The position numbers were made by a program, and so were the translations under genes. DNA of 6,303 nucleotides from an uncultured Actinomycetes bacterium. Lineage in GTDB: Bacteria; Actinomycetota; Thermoleophilia; Gaiellales; F1-60-MAGs149. Every line of letters starts with the position of its first letter. The stretch's first letter is position 1. Below are positions 5,488-6,303 of the stretch, piece after piece. The stretch covers positions 1 to 6,303 of the forward strand of contig CAJCBN010000486.1 of the NCBI GenBank assembly GCA_903960645.1, written 5' to 3'. The notes under the pieces are model-generated. The model was not told where the DNA came from. It was given only the letters and a program-made list of their open reading frames with translations, and did no database searches.

Positions 5488-5521
5488 TCAGCTGATTGGA
5501 ACTTCACTGCGTCTCCACGTA

Positions 5522-6265
5522 CTACGGCGTCGTCATCGCGCCATCGACCGTCAGCACCGCGCCCGTCATGAACGCGGGTGCCTCCGAAAGCGCCCAGGCC
5601 GCAACGTCGGCGATCTCGCCCGGCTCACCAAAGCGTCCGACCGGCATGCGGTCGACAAAGCTTGCCGGATCGCCGCCCGCGGCGCGCACCGCATCGGAGA
5701 TGTCGTCCATCATCCGCGTGTTCGTCGGCCCCGGGCAGAGGCAGTTGACGCGGATGCCGGCGGCCGCGACCTCGAGGGCGATGCCCTGCGATAGACCGAC
5801 GACCGCGTGCTTCGACGCGACGTAGGCCGACAGGCCGGGCACGCCGCGCACACCGGCCTGCGAGGCCGTGTTGAGAATCGCGCCCTCGCCCTGCGTGCGC
5901 ATGACCGGCACCACGTGCTTGAGCCCGAGGAACGCGCCACGGAGGTTGACGGCCAGCACCTGATCGAACGTGTCGGTCGGGTAATCCTCCACGCTCGCAA
6001 TCGCACCCTCGATGCCCGCGTTGTTGAAGAACGCGTCGATGCGACCGTAGCGCTCGATCGCCGTGGCGACGTAGCCCTTCACGTCATCCTCACTCGATAC
6101 GTCAGCGGCACAGGCCGACGCCGGGTGGCCGAGCCGCTGCGCGACGGCCTCAGCCGCCGCGAGGTCGCGATCGACAATGAGCACGGCAAACCCCTTCGCG
6201 GCCAGCCGCTCCGCTGTCGCCGCGCCGATTCCGCCGGCCCCGCCGGTGATCACCGCTGTCCGCAT
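5522..6265 (-). CDS. Short-chain dehydrogenase/reductase (classical SDR)
   Basis: This 247-aa cytoplasmic NAD(P)-dependent oxidoreductase of the classical SDR family has the usual length and a complete motif set. The cofactor loop is TGGAGGIG (7-14), D32 after the second strand favours NAD, and D55 with neighbouring Val sits in the adenine-contact region. NNAG is at 81-84. The catalytic tetrad is N107 (in VNLRG), S135 (in NTAS), Y148 and K152 (YVASK). PGP (178-180) and a C-terminal TGAVLTVDGA follow. FabG-like 3-oxoacyl reductases and sugar, polyol or hydroxysteroid dehydrogenases share this pattern; a dehydrogenase acting in the neighbouring catabolic route is a guess from context. The ATG at 6265 starts directly at the first beta strand and is preceded by a strong GAGGAGGGG ribosome site. 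The gene converges with the flavin oxidase and is separated from the three-gene operon by it, so it is a different transcription unit, possibly continuing from genes beyond the right edge. Confidence 0.94.
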   Translation of the reverse strand: MRTAVITGGAGGIGAATAERLAAKGFAVLIVDRDLAAAEAVAQRLGHPASACAADVSSEDDVKGYVATAIERYGRIDAFFNNAGIEGAIASVEDYPTDTFDQVLAVNLRGAFLGLKHVVPVMRTQGEGAILNTASQAGVRGVPGLSAYVASKHAVVGLSQGIALEVAAAGIRVNCLCPGPTNTRMMDDISDAVRAAGGDPASFVDRMPVGRFGEPGEIADVAAWALSEAPAFMTGAVLTVDGAMTTP

Positions 6266-6268
6266 CGT

Positions 6269-6277
6269 CCCCTCCTC
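6269..6277 (-). promoter_or_regulatory. Ribosome binding site of the short-chain dehydrogenase
   Basis: The minus strand reads GAGGAGGGG, with the AGGAGG core 5 nt before the ATG at 6265. It strongly supports that start. Only 26 further bases (6278-6303) lie upstream in the window, too few to judge whether a promoter or another gene precedes it. Confidence 0.75.
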
Positions 6278-6303
6278 AGGTGGATGGGGAAACGGTATCC
6301 GCA

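Noticed and set aside
5255..5794. Plus-strand frame running through the convergent intergenic gap into the short-chain dehydrogenase
   Set aside because: It spans the end of one gene, both hairpins and the antisense of another, with Arg/His-rich low-complexity sequence and no ribosome site.
6281..6303. Imperfect GGAT...ATCC inverted repeat upstream of the short-chain dehydrogenase
   Set aside because: Only four bases of each arm match and the region runs into the window edge, so an operator or promoter cannot be judged.

Overview
The window reads as chromosomal DNA of a high-GC bacterium, most likely an actinomycete-type organism. The evidence is G/C-rich third codon positions, GTG starts, coupled 1-4 base gene overlaps, AGGAGG-type ribosome sites and a probable leaderless promoter. 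A Thermoleophilia/Solirubrobacterales-like origin would fit this mix of catabolic oxidoreductases, but that is an inference; no rRNA or marker gene is present. I see no tRNA, rRNA, CRISPR array, insertion sequence or phage gene.

Layout, left to right. (1) Positions 1-121, minus strand: the first 40 codons of a small charged, Ala/Lys-rich protein, cut by the window edge. (2) Positions 167-3350, minus strand: a tightly coupled three-gene operon transcribed right to left. It runs from a zinc-dependent medium-chain alcohol dehydrogenase (2268-3350), through an enolase-superfamily acid-sugar dehydratase-like protein (1066-2268), to a 3-hydroxyisobutyrate dehydrogenase-family oxidoreductase (167-1069). 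Junctions are TGATG and GTGA overlaps. (3) Positions 3351-3585: a divergent regulatory region rich in short perfect palindromes. It contains a 7-bp dyad with arms two helical turns apart and, at its right end, an AT-rich promoter placed so that transcription would start at the ATG of the next gene. (4) Positions 3586-5352, plus strand: a 588-aa apparently exported FAD oxidase (PCMH/BBE fold) with both covalent flavin attachment residues and an N-terminal motif I associate with fungal secreted oxidases. (5) Positions 5353-5521: a convergent intergenic gap with two hairpins, each 34 nt past the stop of the gene it would terminate. (6) Positions 5522-6265, minus strand: a classical short-chain dehydrogenase with a strong ribosome site; its promoter probably lies at or beyond the right edge.

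Taken together the window looks like part of a catabolic locus for a sugar, sugar acid or polyol-like compound. The exported flavin oxidase and the dehydrogenases could oxidise an alcohol or aldose to an acid. The enolase-family protein could dehydrate the acid to a 2-keto-3-deoxy acid, and the beta-hydroxyacid dehydrogenase could act on a later hydroxyacid or semialdehyde. The substrate cannot be read from the sequence, and no transporter, aldolase or regulator lies in the window. I see no clear sign of a wholly new system. The points most worth following are the non-canonical active-site residues of the enolase-family protein, the palindrome-dense divergent region with its leaderless promoter, and the fungal-like flavin oxidase.
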